From assembly GCA_045531755.1 (NCBI GenBank), contig JAZSEP010000084.1, forward strand, positions 1 through 17,090: a DNA stretch of 17,090 nucleotides, read 5' to 3'. The translations under genes and the position numbers were made by a program. Of the stretch, positions 1 to 8,042 are shown one piece after another. Origin of the DNA: UBA11540 sp045531755. Its GTDB lineage: Bacteria > Bacillota > Clostridia > Oscillospirales > Ruminococcaceae. Below the pieces are notes generated by a model. It did not search any database. It saw only the letters and a program-made list of their open reading frames with translations, and had not been told where the DNA came from. Each line of letters starts with the position of its first letter. Position 1 is the first letter of the stretch.

Positions 1-1846
1 TTTCCGCCTTTTCGGGAGCTGCGGGAGTAATATTTATATGCTTTTCAGCACCGTTGGAGTTTAGGAACTCACGGGAAATGTCAACGATAGTCTTGCCGTT
101 CCAGTGCATTACAAGGCGAGGAGAAGCCGTAACCGTTGCAACAACGGTAGATTCAAGATTCTCGGAAGCGGCAAGTTCACAGAATCTGTCCGCGTCCTTG
201 GCTTCAACCACAACTGCCATTCTTTCCTGGGATTCGCTGATGGCGATCTCAGTGCCGTCAAGTCCCTGGTACTTCTTTGGAACTGCGTTAAGGTCGATCT
301 CAAGACCGTCAGCAAGCTCGCCGATAGCAACCGAAACACCGCCTGCACCGAAGTCGTTGCAACGCTTAATCATTCTGCAAGCTTCAGCGTTTCTGAAAAG
401 TCTTTGGAGTTTTCTTTCCTCGGGAGCGTTACCCTTCTGTACCTCTGCACCGCAGCTTTCAAGGGATTTGAGGTTGTGGGACTTGGAGGAACCTGTCGCA
501 CCGCCGCATCCGTCACGGCCTGTGCTGCCGCCTAAAAGGATAACAACGTCGCCTGCCTCGGGGCGTTCACGGCGAACGTTCTCTGCAGGAGCTGCGGCAA
601 TAACCGCACCGATTTCCATTCTCTTTGCGGCATAGCCCTCGTGGTAAATCTCGTCAACCATACCCGTCGCAAGACCTATCTGGTTGCCGTAGGAGGAATA
701 ACCTGCCGCCGCAGTAGTAACAATCTTTCTCTGGGGGAGCTTGCCTTCAAGAGTTTCGGAAACGTCTTTTAACGGGTCATCCGCACCGGTAACACGCATA
801 GCGGCATAAACGTAGGATCTTCCGGAGAGCGGGTCGCGGATAGCACCGCCGATGCAGGTAGCCGCACCGCCAAAGGGCTCGATTTCTGTAGGATGGTTGT
901 GTGTTTCGTTTTTGAACAAAAGCAACCAAGGCTCGCTCACACCGTCGACCTCAACGTCAATTTTAACGGTACAAGCGTTGATTTCTTCGCTCTCGTCAAG
1001 CTTGTCAAGCTTTCCTGCCTTTTTGAGATGACGGACAGCAAGTGTTGCAATGTCCATAAGACAAACGGGCTTTGTTCTGCCGAGAGCCTTTCTTGTTGCG
1101 ATGTATTCGTCGTATGTAGACTGTAAAAGCTCGTCCTCAAACTTCACGCTGTCGATAACAGTAAGGAAGGTTGTGTGACGGCAGTGGTCGGACCAATAGG
1201 TGTCAATCATACGGATTTCTGTGATTGTCGGGTCACGGTGCTCGCTCTTGAAATAGTCCTGACAGAAGGTGATGTCTGCAAGGTCCATCGCAAGACCGTA
1301 GTTTGCGATAAACTCTTCAAGACCCTTCGTGTCAAGCGTGATAAATCCGTCAAGAGTCATAACCTCTGTTGGAATTACGAAGTTATCCTTTAAGGTTTCG
1401 GGCTTTTCAAGAGAAGCCTCTCTCGACTCAACGGGGTTGATGACGTACTTTTTTATAGCGCCGAGTTCAGCGTCGGAAACCTCGCCGTATACAAGATAAA
1501 CCCTTGCAGTACGGACGGTAGGACGCTCACCCTGTGAGATAATCTGCACACACTGCGCCGCAGAGTCTGCGCGCTGGTCAAACTGACCCGGAAGATACTC
1601 AACCGCAAAAACCTTCGCGCCTGCAGCATCAACCTCAGTAGTGACAATATCAAGCTGGGGTTCGGAGAAAACTGTGCCTACAGTGTAGTCAAACAAATCC
1701 TTTTCGATGTTCTCGACGTCATAGCGGTTAATAAGACGGATGTCAGAAACCGACTTTATTCCAAGCAGATTGCGGACGTCGGACAAAAGACCGCGAGCTT
1801 CGTTTGCGAGCTCTCTTTTCTTTTCAACAAAAATACGATAAACCAT
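1..1846 (-). CDS. purL: Phosphoribosylformylglycinamidine (FGAM) synthase, N-terminal 615 codons; 3' part beyond window
   Basis: FGAM synthase converts FGAR, glutamine and ATP to FGAM, step 4 of purine synthesis, in the cytoplasm. My translation from the ATG at 1846 stays open to the left edge, so the gene is cut by the window, not broken. Seen: an N-terminal PurS-like part, a DHCRHTTF motif near residue 219, an ETHNHPTEIEPFGGAAT substrate/ATP loop near residue 314 and a GGSTGRDGCGGATGS glycine-rich loop near residue 440. Continuous PurS-like and PurL-like parts mean a single-chain enzyme; the glutaminase (PurQ-like) domain should lie left of the window. The start is set by GGAGGT, which overlaps the purD stop, with 2 nt between TAA and ATG, so translation is probably coupled. 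It is the last visible gene of the operon. Confidence 0.95.
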   Translation of the reverse strand, partial: MVYRIFVEKKRELANEARGLLSDVRNLLGIKSVSDIRLINRYDVENIEKDLFDYTVGTVFSEPQLDIVTTEVDAAGAKVFAVEYLPGQFDQRADSAAQCVQIISQGERPTVRTARVYLVYGEVSDAELGAIKKYVINPVESREASLEKPETLKDNFVIPTEVMTLDGFITLDTKGLEEFIANYGLAMDLADITFCQDYFKSEHRDPTITEIRMIDTYWSDHCRHTTFLTVIDSVKFEDELLQSTYDEYIATRKALGRTKPVCLMDIATLAVRHLKKAGKLDKLDESEEINACTVKIDVEVDGVSEPWLLLFKNETHNHPTEIEPFGGAATCIGGAIRDPLSGRSYVYAAMRVTGADDPLKDVSETLEGKLPQRKIVTTAAAGYSSYGNQIGLATGMVDEIYHEGYAAKRMEIGAVIAAAPAENVRRERPEAGDVVILLGGSTGRDGCGGATGSSKSHNLKSLESCGAEVQKGNAPEERKLQRLFRNAEACRMIKRCNDFGAGGVSVAIGELADGLEIDLNAVPKKYQGLDGTEIAISESQERMAVVVEAKDADRFCELAASENLESTVVATVTASPRLVMHWNGKTIVDISREFLNSNGAEKHINITPAAPEKAE

Positions 1847-1848
1847 AA

Positions 1849-3114
1849 TTACCTCCCGGCTCTAAGTGCTTTTGCACCAATGTCACTTCGGCAGAAGGAA
1901 TTGCCGAAGCAAACCTTTTCAACCTTTTTATAAGCGGACTTGATAGCCCCTTCAAGAGTGGTATCCACCGCAGTAACGCCCAAAACGCGTCCGCCTGCAG
2001 TTTTGAGTACTCCGCCGTCAAGCTTCGCACCGGCAACGTAAACGCTGTCTGCAACACTATCGTCGATAGTAAGCTCGAAGCCCGATTCATACTTTTGCGG
2101 ATAGCCCTTGGAAGCCATAACCACGCAAGCCGCACAAGCGTCCTTGAATTTCACTTCGGTTTTGTCGAGTGTTCCGTTTGTGACCGCCTGCATAACAGTT
2201 AAAAGGTCACTCTCCAAAAGAGGAAGCACAACCTGAGTTTCGGGGTCGCCGAAACGGCAGTTGTATTCAATAACTTTAGGACCGTCTGCAGTCAGCATAA
2301 GTCCGAAATATAAACAACCCTTAAAGCTTCTGCCCTCGCTGTTCATAGCGTTAATGGTGGGCAAGAAGATGGTTTTCATACAAACCTCTGCAATAGAGTC
2401 GGTGTAGTAGGGATTGGGAGCAATTGTACCCATACCGCCCGTGTTAAGACCCTCGTCGTTGTCAAGCGCGCGCTTGTGGTCCATCGAGGAAATCATCGGT
2501 ACAACGGTTTTTCCGTCGGTAAAGGAAAGAACGGAAACCTCGGGACCTGTCAAAAACTCCTCGATAACGACACGGCTGCCGCTCGCACCAAAAACCTTGT
2601 CCTCCATCATGGAAACTACGGCGTCCTTTGCCTCGTCACGCGTCATAGCAATGATAACGCCCTTTCCAAGAGCGAGTCCGTCCGCCTTGATAACGGTAGG
2701 AATGGGCGCAGTCTCGAGATATTCGAGAGCCTTTTTCATATCGTCAAAGGTTTCATACTTCGCGGTAGGAATACCGTACTTTTTCATAAGGTTTTTGGAG
2801 AAAACCTTGCTTCCCTCAATGATAGCCGCCGCTTTGTTCGGTCCGAAGCAGGCAATACCCTTTTCGTTTAAAGCATCAACCGCACCGAGCACCAACGGGT
2901 CATCGGGAGCGACAACGGCATAATCTATCTTGTTTTTCACCGCAAAATCCACGATGCCCTCAATATCAACAGCCTTAATGTCAACGCAGACAGCGTCTGC
3001 CGCAATACCGCCGTTTCCGGGCAGAGCATAGATTTCGCTGATGGTTTTGTTTTCTTTCAGCTTCTTGATGATGGCGTGTTCACGACCGCCACCGCCAACG
3101 ACCATTATCTTCAT
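1849..3114 (-). CDS. purD: Phosphoribosylamine-glycine ligase (GAR synthetase)
   Basis: Joins phosphoribosylamine and glycine with ATP to give GAR, step 2 of purine synthesis. The 421 residues match the family's usual length. Seen: the N-terminal glycine-rich VVGGGGREHA at residues 5-14, the ATP-grasp loop KADGLALGKGV at 143-153, the NTGGMG motif, and EYNCRFGDPETQ with the metal-binding Glu/Asn. AAGGAG lies 6 nt before the ATG. The gene follows glyA after a 64-nt gap that carries a long hairpin, the largest gap in the operon, and it runs almost directly into purL. Its neighbour GlyA supplies the glycine it uses, an inference from the known pathway. Confidence 0.97.
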   Translation of the reverse strand: MKIMVVGGGGREHAIIKKLKENKTISEIYALPGNGGIAADAVCVDIKAVDIEGIVDFAVKNKIDYAVVAPDDPLVLGAVDALNEKGIACFGPNKAAAIIEGSKVFSKNLMKKYGIPTAKYETFDDMKKALEYLETAPIPTVIKADGLALGKGVIIAMTRDEAKDAVVSMMEDKVFGASGSRVVIEEFLTGPEVSVLSFTDGKTVVPMISSMDHKRALDNDEGLNTGGMGTIAPNPYYTDSIAEVCMKTIFLPTINAMNSEGRSFKGCLYFGLMLTADGPKVIEYNCRFGDPETQVVLPLLESDLLTVMQAVTNGTLDKTEVKFKDACAACVVMASKGYPQKYESGFELTIDDSVADSVYVAGAKLDGGVLKTAGGRVLGVTAVDTTLEGAIKSAYKKVEKVCFGNSFCRSDIGAKALRAGR

Positions 3115-3136
3115 AAACCTTCTCCTTGCAGTCGGA

Positions 3137-3168
3137 GTACCGTTGCCCTGATTTCAGAGCAACGGTAC
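3137..3168 (-). other. Hairpin between glyA and purD
   Basis: A perfect 10-bp inverted repeat (GTACCGTTGC, 12-nt loop, GCAACGGTAC) fills the glyA-purD gap; the loop can add a further 3-4 pairs (CTGA/TCAG). No T run follows on the minus strand, so it does not look like an intrinsic terminator. It may stabilise the upstream mRNA end or mark an RNA processing site between the first seven genes and purD-purL. Function not shown. Confidence 0.6.
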
Positions 3169-3178
3169 GGATTGTAAA

Positions 3179-4417
3179 TTAAGCGTATATTGGGAATTTT
3201 TCGCAGAGAGCTTGAACCTCTTTCGTGATGCGCTCACGGTTGCCCTCAAAGTCAACGATAACGTCCTTTATCCAGCCTGCGATAAGCTTCATCTCTTCCT
3301 CCTTGAAACCACGGGTGGTAACAGCAGGAGTGCCGATTCTGAGACCGCTTGTGATAAACGGACTTGCAGGGTCGTTAGGTATAGTGTTCTTGTTAGCAGT
3401 AATGTGAACCTCGTCAAGTCTGTGCTCAAGCTCCTTGCCTGTAACACCGAACTTTGTGAGATTTAAGAGCATAAGATGGTTGTCAGTACCGCCGGAAACG
3501 ATGTCGATACCCTCAGCGATGAGAGCGTCGCAAAGAACCTTTGCGTTCTTTACAATCTGCTCCTGATAAGCCTTGAACTCGTCGGTGAGAGCCTCGCCGA
3601 GAGCAACAGCCTTTGCGGCAATAATGTGCATAAGAGGTCCGCCCTGAGTTCCGGGGAACACCGCCTTGTCAATCTGCTTTGCGAGCTCCTCCTTGCAGAG
3701 AATCATACCGCCTCTCGGACCGCGAAGAGTCTTGTGAGTGGTGGTAGTAACAACGTCTGCATAGGGGACGGGAGAGGGGTGTACACCTGCAGCAACAAGA
3801 CCTGCAATGTGTGCCATATCAACCATAAGGAAAGCTCCAACCTCGTCTGCAATCTCTCTGCAACGGGCAAAGTCGATGGTTCTCGAATAAGCAGAAGCAC
3901 CGACAACGATGAGCTTCGGCTTGCACTCTACTGCAATTCTTCTCATCTCGTCATAGTCAATCATCTCGGTCTCGTCGTTAACACCGTAGGGAACAACGTT
4001 GAAGTACTTTCCCGAAATGTTAACGGGTGAACCGTGAGAAAGGTGACCTCCCTGCTGAAGATTCATACCCATAACGGTGTCACCGGGGTTTAAAAGAGCA
4101 AAGAATACCGCAAGGTTAGCATTCGCGCCGCTGTGGGGCTGAACGTTAGCATGCTCCGCGCCAAATAGCTTCTTTGCACGCTCGCGTGCAATCTCCTCAA
4201 CAACGTCAACGCACTGGCAGCCGCCGTAATAACGCTTTGTGGGATAGCCCTCGGCATATTTGTTGGTAAGTACTCCGCCTGCGGCGAGAAGTACAGCCTT
4301 TGAAACTATGTTCTCGGAAGCGATAAGCTCGATGTTGTGCTGCTGACGCTCAAGCTCAGAGTGGCAGGCAGCAGCAACCTCGCTGTCATAGCTTTTAAGT
4401 TCTTCAAAAAAGTTCAT
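3179..4417 (-). CDS. glyA: Serine hydroxymethyltransferase
   Basis: PLP enzyme that converts serine and tetrahydrofolate to glycine and 5,10-methylene-THF. At 412 residues it has the usual bacterial length. Seen: the PLP-lysine motif TTTTHKTLRGPRGG with Lys229, DMAHIAGL with Asp200 and His203, YAEGYPTKRYYGG at 54-66, and HSGANANLAVFFALL at 95-109. AGGAG lies 8 nt before the ATG, and the AICAR transformylase gene ends 18 nt upstream. Its place inside a purine operon fits the need for glycine (PurD) and one-carbon folate (PurN and AICAR transformylase). glyA is also a known class of ZTP-riboswitch target, which agrees with the leader found at the operon head. Confidence 0.97.
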   Translation of the reverse strand: MNFFEELKSYDSEVAAACHSELERQQHNIELIASENIVSKAVLLAAGGVLTNKYAEGYPTKRYYGGCQCVDVVEEIARERAKKLFGAEHANVQPHSGANANLAVFFALLNPGDTVMGMNLQQGGHLSHGSPVNISGKYFNVVPYGVNDETEMIDYDEMRRIAVECKPKLIVVGASAYSRTIDFARCREIADEVGAFLMVDMAHIAGLVAAGVHPSPVPYADVVTTTTHKTLRGPRGGMILCKEELAKQIDKAVFPGTQGGPLMHIIAAKAVALGEALTDEFKAYQEQIVKNAKVLCDALIAEGIDIVSGGTDNHLMLLNLTKFGVTGKELEHRLDEVHITANKNTIPNDPASPFITSGLRIGTPAVTTRGFKEEEMKLIAGWIKDVIVDFEGNRERITKEVQALCEKFPIYA

Positions 4418-4435
4418 ATCAAAATCTCCTAAGTA

Positions 4436-5620
4436 TTAGTGATGGAACAATCTCATACCGGTGAACGCCATTGCAATACCGTACTTGTCGCAGGTAGCGA
4501 TAACCTGATCGTCACGTATAGAACCGCCGGGCTCTGCAATGTAGGAAACACCGCTCTTGTAAGCGCGTTCAATGTTGTCGCCAAATGGGAAGAAAGCGTC
4601 AGAACCGAGAGCAACACCCTTGATTGTAGCGAGGTATGCGTTTGCCTCTTCTGTTGTGAGGGGCTCGGGTCTTGTTTTGAAGTACTTCTGCCAGTTTCCC
4701 TCTGCACAAACGTCCTCTTCGTTCTTGTTGATGTATCCGTCGATAACGTTGTCACGCTCGGGACGTCCGAGAGTGTCAAGGAAGGGGAGATTTAAAACCT
4801 TGTCATACTGACGAAGGAACCAGGTGTCAGCCTTGGAGCCTGCAAGTCTTGTGCAATGGATTCTCGACTGCTGACCTGCGCCAACACCGATAGCTTGTCC
4901 GTCAACAGCAAAGCAAACCGAGTTGGACTGTGTGTACTTGAGAGTGATAAGCGCGATTATAAGGTCGCGTCTTGCGCTCTCGGGAAGGTCTTTGTTTGCG
5001 GTAACAACGTTGTTCAAAAGCTCGTTGTTGATTTCAAAATTGTTTCTGCCCTGCTCAAAGGTAATGCCGTAAACCTGCTTGTGCTCGATTTCTGCAGGAA
5101 CGTAATTGGGGTCAATTTTAACGATGTTGTAGTTGCCCTTGCGCTTGGACTTGAGGATTTCAAGAGCCTCGGGCTCATAGCCGGGAGCAATGATGCCGTC
5201 GGATACTTCACGCTGAATGAGTTTAGCGGTGGTAACGTCACAAACGTCGGAGAGAGCAACCCAGTCGCCAAAGGAGCACATACGGTCGGTGCCTCTTGCT
5301 CTTGCATAAGCGCAAGCGAGGGGAGATTCGTCAAGGCCCTCGATGTCGTCAACAAAGCAAGCCTTCTTCAGCTTTTCGGGAAGAAGAATACCTACAGCCG
5401 CGCTTGTGGGGCTTACGTGCTTGAAGGAGGTAACAGCGGGAAGTCCTGTAGCCTCTTTAATCTCCTTGACTAACTGCCAGGAGTTGAACGCGTCAAGGAA
5501 GTTGATAAATCCGGGTCTTCCGCAGAGAATTTCAATCGGAAGCTCGGAACCGTCGTGCATAAAAATCTTTGCAGGCTTTTGGTTGGGGTTACAACCGTAT
5601 TTGAGTTCAAATTCTTTCAT
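4436..5620 (-). CDS. purH: Stand-alone AICAR transformylase (PurH C-terminal domain)
   Basis: Transfers formyl from 10-formyl-THF to AICAR giving FAICAR, step 9 of purine synthesis. The normal bacterial PurH has about 510 residues with an N-terminal MGS-like IMP cyclohydrolase; this 394-residue protein has only the AICARFT half. Seen: NPNQKPAKIF near the start, TSFKHVSPTSAAVG with the catalytic Lys67-His68 pair, SFGDWVALSDVCD, VSDGIIAPGYE, TQSNSVC, GAGQQSRIHCTRLAG, SDAFFPFGDN and the last residues RLFHH. From memory these are closer to the C-terminal half of animal ATIC, which also ends RLFHH and has about the same length, than to classic bacterial PurH. The cyclohydrolase function is supplied by the gene directly upstream (15-nt gap). 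GGAGG precedes the ATG. Some authors call the single-domain form PurV or PurH2. Confidence 0.95.
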   Translation of the reverse strand: MKEFELKYGCNPNQKPAKIFMHDGSELPIEILCGRPGFINFLDAFNSWQLVKEIKEATGLPAVTSFKHVSPTSAAVGILLPEKLKKACFVDDIEGLDESPLACAYARARGTDRMCSFGDWVALSDVCDVTTAKLIQREVSDGIIAPGYEPEALEILKSKRKGNYNIVKIDPNYVPAEIEHKQVYGITFEQGRNNFEINNELLNNVVTANKDLPESARRDLIIALITLKYTQSNSVCFAVDGQAIGVGAGQQSRIHCTRLAGSKADTWFLRQYDKVLNLPFLDTLGRPERDNVIDGYINKNEEDVCAEGNWQKYFKTRPEPLTTEEANAYLATIKGVALGSDAFFPFGDNIERAYKSGVSYIAEPGGSIRDDQVIATCDKYGIAMAFTGMRLFHH

Positions 5621-5635
5621 ATTTCTTTCCTCCGC

Positions 5636-6352
5636 TTACTTGTTTTTGTTGACTATTCTGGATTCATACTTTCCTGTTTCAATGTCAATGTATCTGACAA
5701 ACAAGGAAACCTTGTTGTCTTCATTAAGGTTTGTCCAGATTAAATCTGTCAGGGTGTCGATATCCACGTCGGGAAGCTCAAGAGTCTTGGGCTCGCCTTC
5801 AAAAGAGGGGAGGGGATTGCCGTCTGCCTTGTAGGTGTGGATAAACTTTGCTTTTCCGCACAGGGGATTGGAATAAGCGTAGGTGTATCTCTGACAGGAA
5901 GAACCGTCACCGTCAGCAGACTTGAGGATAGAAAACGCATAGTTCATGCCGTCCTTCTCAAGACGGATGATACCCGAAATTCTGGGAGTGAAGTTAGGAG
6001 CGTCGTCCTCAAACTCACGTGTTCTGAGAGCCTGCTCAAAGGTCATCTGCTTGTCCATAAGCTCGTATATGGTGTCGGTCTGGTCGCCGTTTGTAACGAT
6101 GGTTTTGTTTCCAAGCACTCTGACGGGAGCGTAGATGATAAGATGCGGGTCAACCATCTTGGACTCGTCAAAAGCCTGTGTGCGAATGCCCTCGCCGTCT
6201 TCAACGAAGATGCGGTTACGGCTGTTTTCGCTTCTGCCCATTATAAAATATGCTGTGACAGCCTTTTTGCCGTCAGCGGATTTGCCGATGATAATGCCTC
6301 TGCCGTGGTAAGCCAAAGAATTAAGCTCGTCTTTGATAGTTCTGATTTCCAT
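5636..6352 (-). CDS. purO: PurO-type IMP cyclohydrolase
   Basis: Predicted to close the ring of FAICAR to IMP, the last step of the pathway. It is unrelated to the PurH cyclohydrolase domain; the archaeal PurO fold is of the Ntn-hydrolase type. Seen: the N-terminal YHGRGIIIGKSADGKKAV segment (residues 15-32), AYFIMGRSENSRNRIF (34-49), DPHLIIYAP and GNKTIVTNGDQTDTIY, all features I associate with bacterial PurO (IMP_cyclohyd family). The protein has 238 residues from the start used here. Choice of start: AGGG lies 9 nt and GAGG 3-4 nt upstream of ATG 6352; an ATG at 6361 (three more codons) has no spaced ribosome site. purN ends 13 nt upstream. The AICAR transformylase gene beside it strongly supports the function, because no other IMP cyclohydrolase is present in the window. 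Confidence 0.88.
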   Translation of the reverse strand: MEIRTIKDELNSLAYHGRGIIIGKSADGKKAVTAYFIMGRSENSRNRIFVEDGEGIRTQAFDESKMVDPHLIIYAPVRVLGNKTIVTNGDQTDTIYELMDKQMTFEQALRTREFEDDAPNFTPRISGIIRLEKDGMNYAFSILKSADGDGSSCQRYTYAYSNPLCGKAKFIHTYKADGNPLPSFEGEPKTLELPDVDIDTLTDLIWTNLNEDNKVSLFVRYIDIETGKYESRIVNKNK

Positions 6353-6365
6353 TTTCCTCATCCCT

Positions 6366-6992
6366 TCAATCGTTTATGATAGTAACACCGTTTTCAACGG
6401 TAATCTTTCCGTCACAGAAAAGCTGTACTGCGCGGGGCAGAATCTTCCACTCTGCCTCTTCCATAATTCGTTTTTGTAACGCTTCGGGGGTGTCGCCGTT
6501 CTTGACCTCAACCGCCTTCTGCAGAATTATCGGTCCTGCATCACATTCAGCGGTGACGAAATGCACCGTCGCACCCGAAACCTTGACGCCCTTTTCGAGC
6601 GCCGCCTCGTGAACGTGAAGCCCGTAAAAGCCCTTTCCGCAGAAGCTCGGAATAAGAGCGGGGTGAACGTTGATCATCCTGCCCTCAAATTCGTCACAGA
6701 CGTTTTCGTCAAGTATAGTCATAAATCCTGCATATACAACAAGATCAGCCTTTTCTTCTAAAAGCACGTCGCGCATTGCCTTGCTGTAGGAGGCAATGTC
6801 GGAATACTCCTTGCGAACGAGCACACGGGTTTTGATACCGTTTTGCCTTGCTCTCTCGAGCGCGTAAGCGTCAGCCTTGGAAGCGATAACGCAGGTTATC
6901 TTACCCGAACCTAATTCGCCGCGTTTTTCGGCATCAATAAGCGCCTGAAGATTTGTGCCTCCGCCCGAAACCAAAACACAGATGTTTTTCAT
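6366..6992 (-). CDS. purN: Phosphoribosylglycinamide formyltransferase (GAR transformylase), folate-dependent
   Basis: Formylates GAR with 10-formyl-THF, step 3 of purine synthesis. The 208 residues fit the family. Seen: VLVSGGGTNLQALI at 7-20 (phosphate-binding loop), and the catalytic triad Asn108, His110 (INVHPALIPSF) and Asp151 (ECDAGPIILQ). GKGFYGLHVHEA follows the catalytic His, the version common in Firmicutes and eukaryotes. Its ATG shares one base with the purM stop (TGATG), so translation is probably coupled. It is one of two 10-formyl-THF users under the ZTP riboswitch. Confidence 0.97.
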   Translation of the reverse strand: MKNICVLVSGGGTNLQALIDAEKRGELGSGKITCVIASKADAYALERARQNGIKTRVLVRKEYSDIASYSKAMRDVLLEEKADLVVYAGFMTILDENVCDEFEGRMINVHPALIPSFCGKGFYGLHVHEAALEKGVKVSGATVHFVTAECDAGPIILQKAVEVKNGDTPEALQKRIMEEAEWKILPRAVQLFCDGKITVENGVTIIND

Positions 6993-8038
6993 CAGCAGAA
7001 CACCACGCCTTCGTCGCCTTTGATTATCTCGCCGATAACGTAGGCGTCTTCGCCGTTTGCTTTGAGGATTTCGAGAGCCTTGTTTACCTCGCTCGGAGCG
7101 ACCACAATGCTCATACCAACGCCCATGTTGTAGGTGTTGTACATATCTCTTTCGGGAACGTTTCCAACCTTTGCGATAAGCTCAAAGATGGGAAGCACCT
7201 TGACTGCGCTTTTTTCAATCTTTGCAGACAGTCCCTTGGGGATGGACCTCGGAATGTTCTCGTAGAATCCACCGCCTGTGATGTGGGAAATGCCCTTAAC
7301 GTCAACCTGCTCTAAAAGAGCAAGAACAGACTTAACGTAAATCTTGGTGGGGGTAAGAAGAGTTTCTGCAATCGACTTTCCGCCGAGCGCCTCGCAGGGC
7401 TCGTAGAGAGAAACAGGGTTATTGTCGATGTCAAAAACCTTTCTGACAAGGGAGAATCCGTTGGAGTGAACGCCTGTGGATGCAAGAGCAATCACCACGT
7501 CGCCCTCTGCCATCTTCGTGTTGTCAAGAATCTTCTTCTTGTCAACAACGCCAACTGCAAAGCCTGCAAGGTCATAGTCCTCTACGGGCATAAGTCCGGG
7601 ATGCTCCGCAGTTTCACCGCCGATTAAAGCCGCACCCGACTGTACACAGCCCTCTGCAACACCGCCGACGATTTCCGCAATCTTTTCGGGGTAGTTCTTT
7701 CCGCAGGCGATATAGTCGAGGAAAAACAACGGCTTTGCACCGCAGCAGATAATATCGTTAACGCACATCGCAACGGCATCGATGCCGATTGTGTCGTGCT
7801 TGTCCATAAGTATTGCCATCTTGACCTTCGTTCCGCATCCGTCAGTACCGGAAACGAGAACGGGCTCTTCCATACCTGCAACGGAAAGACCGAAGCAACC
7901 GCCAAAACCGCCGACGTCGTCAAGACAGCCTTCGTTTTTGGTTCTCTGTATGTGCTTTTTCATAAGCTCAACCGATTTGTAACCTGCGGTAATGTCAACG
8001 CCTGCCGCTGCATAGCTTTCAGATTTCGAGTTTTTCAT
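6992..8038 (-). CDS. purM: Phosphoribosylformylglycinamidine cyclo-ligase (AIR synthetase)
   Basis: ATP-dependent ring closure of FGAM to AIR, step 5. The 348 residues match the family. Seen: the N-terminal YAAAGVDITAGYK, DVGGFGG at 41-47, VSGTDGCGTK at 62-71, GIDAVAMCVNDIICCGAKPLF at about 85-105 and GGETAEHPGLM. The frame is open for 31 more codons upstream into purF, but the ATG at 8038 is chosen because AAAGGAATAGGATT precedes it and homologous proteins start with this MKNSKSESYAAAG-like segment. purF ends 4 nt before it; purN overlaps its stop by 1 nt. Confidence 0.97.
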   Translation of the reverse strand: MKNSKSESYAAAGVDITAGYKSVELMKKHIQRTKNEGCLDDVGGFGGCFGLSVAGMEEPVLVSGTDGCGTKVKMAILMDKHDTIGIDAVAMCVNDIICCGAKPLFFLDYIACGKNYPEKIAEIVGGVAEGCVQSGAALIGGETAEHPGLMPVEDYDLAGFAVGVVDKKKILDNTKMAEGDVVIALASTGVHSNGFSLVRKVFDIDNNPVSLYEPCEALGGKSIAETLLTPTKIYVKSVLALLEQVDVKGISHITGGGFYENIPRSIPKGLSAKIEKSAVKVLPIFELIAKVGNVPERDMYNTYNMGVGMSIVVAPSEVNKALEILKANGEDAYVIGEIIKGDEGVVFC

Positions 8039-8042
8039 AATC

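Noticed and set aside
54..635. Long plus-strand frames opposite purL
   Set aside because: They run against clear PurL coding sequence in another frame, have no ribosome site, and their composition is that of antisense shadows.
2414..2923. 169-codon plus-strand frame opposite purD
   Set aside because: Mirror of the conserved PurD frame; no family features or ribosome site.
3476..4030. 184-codon plus-strand frame opposite glyA
   Set aside because: Shadow of the GlyA coding frame, Ser/Asn-rich without domains.
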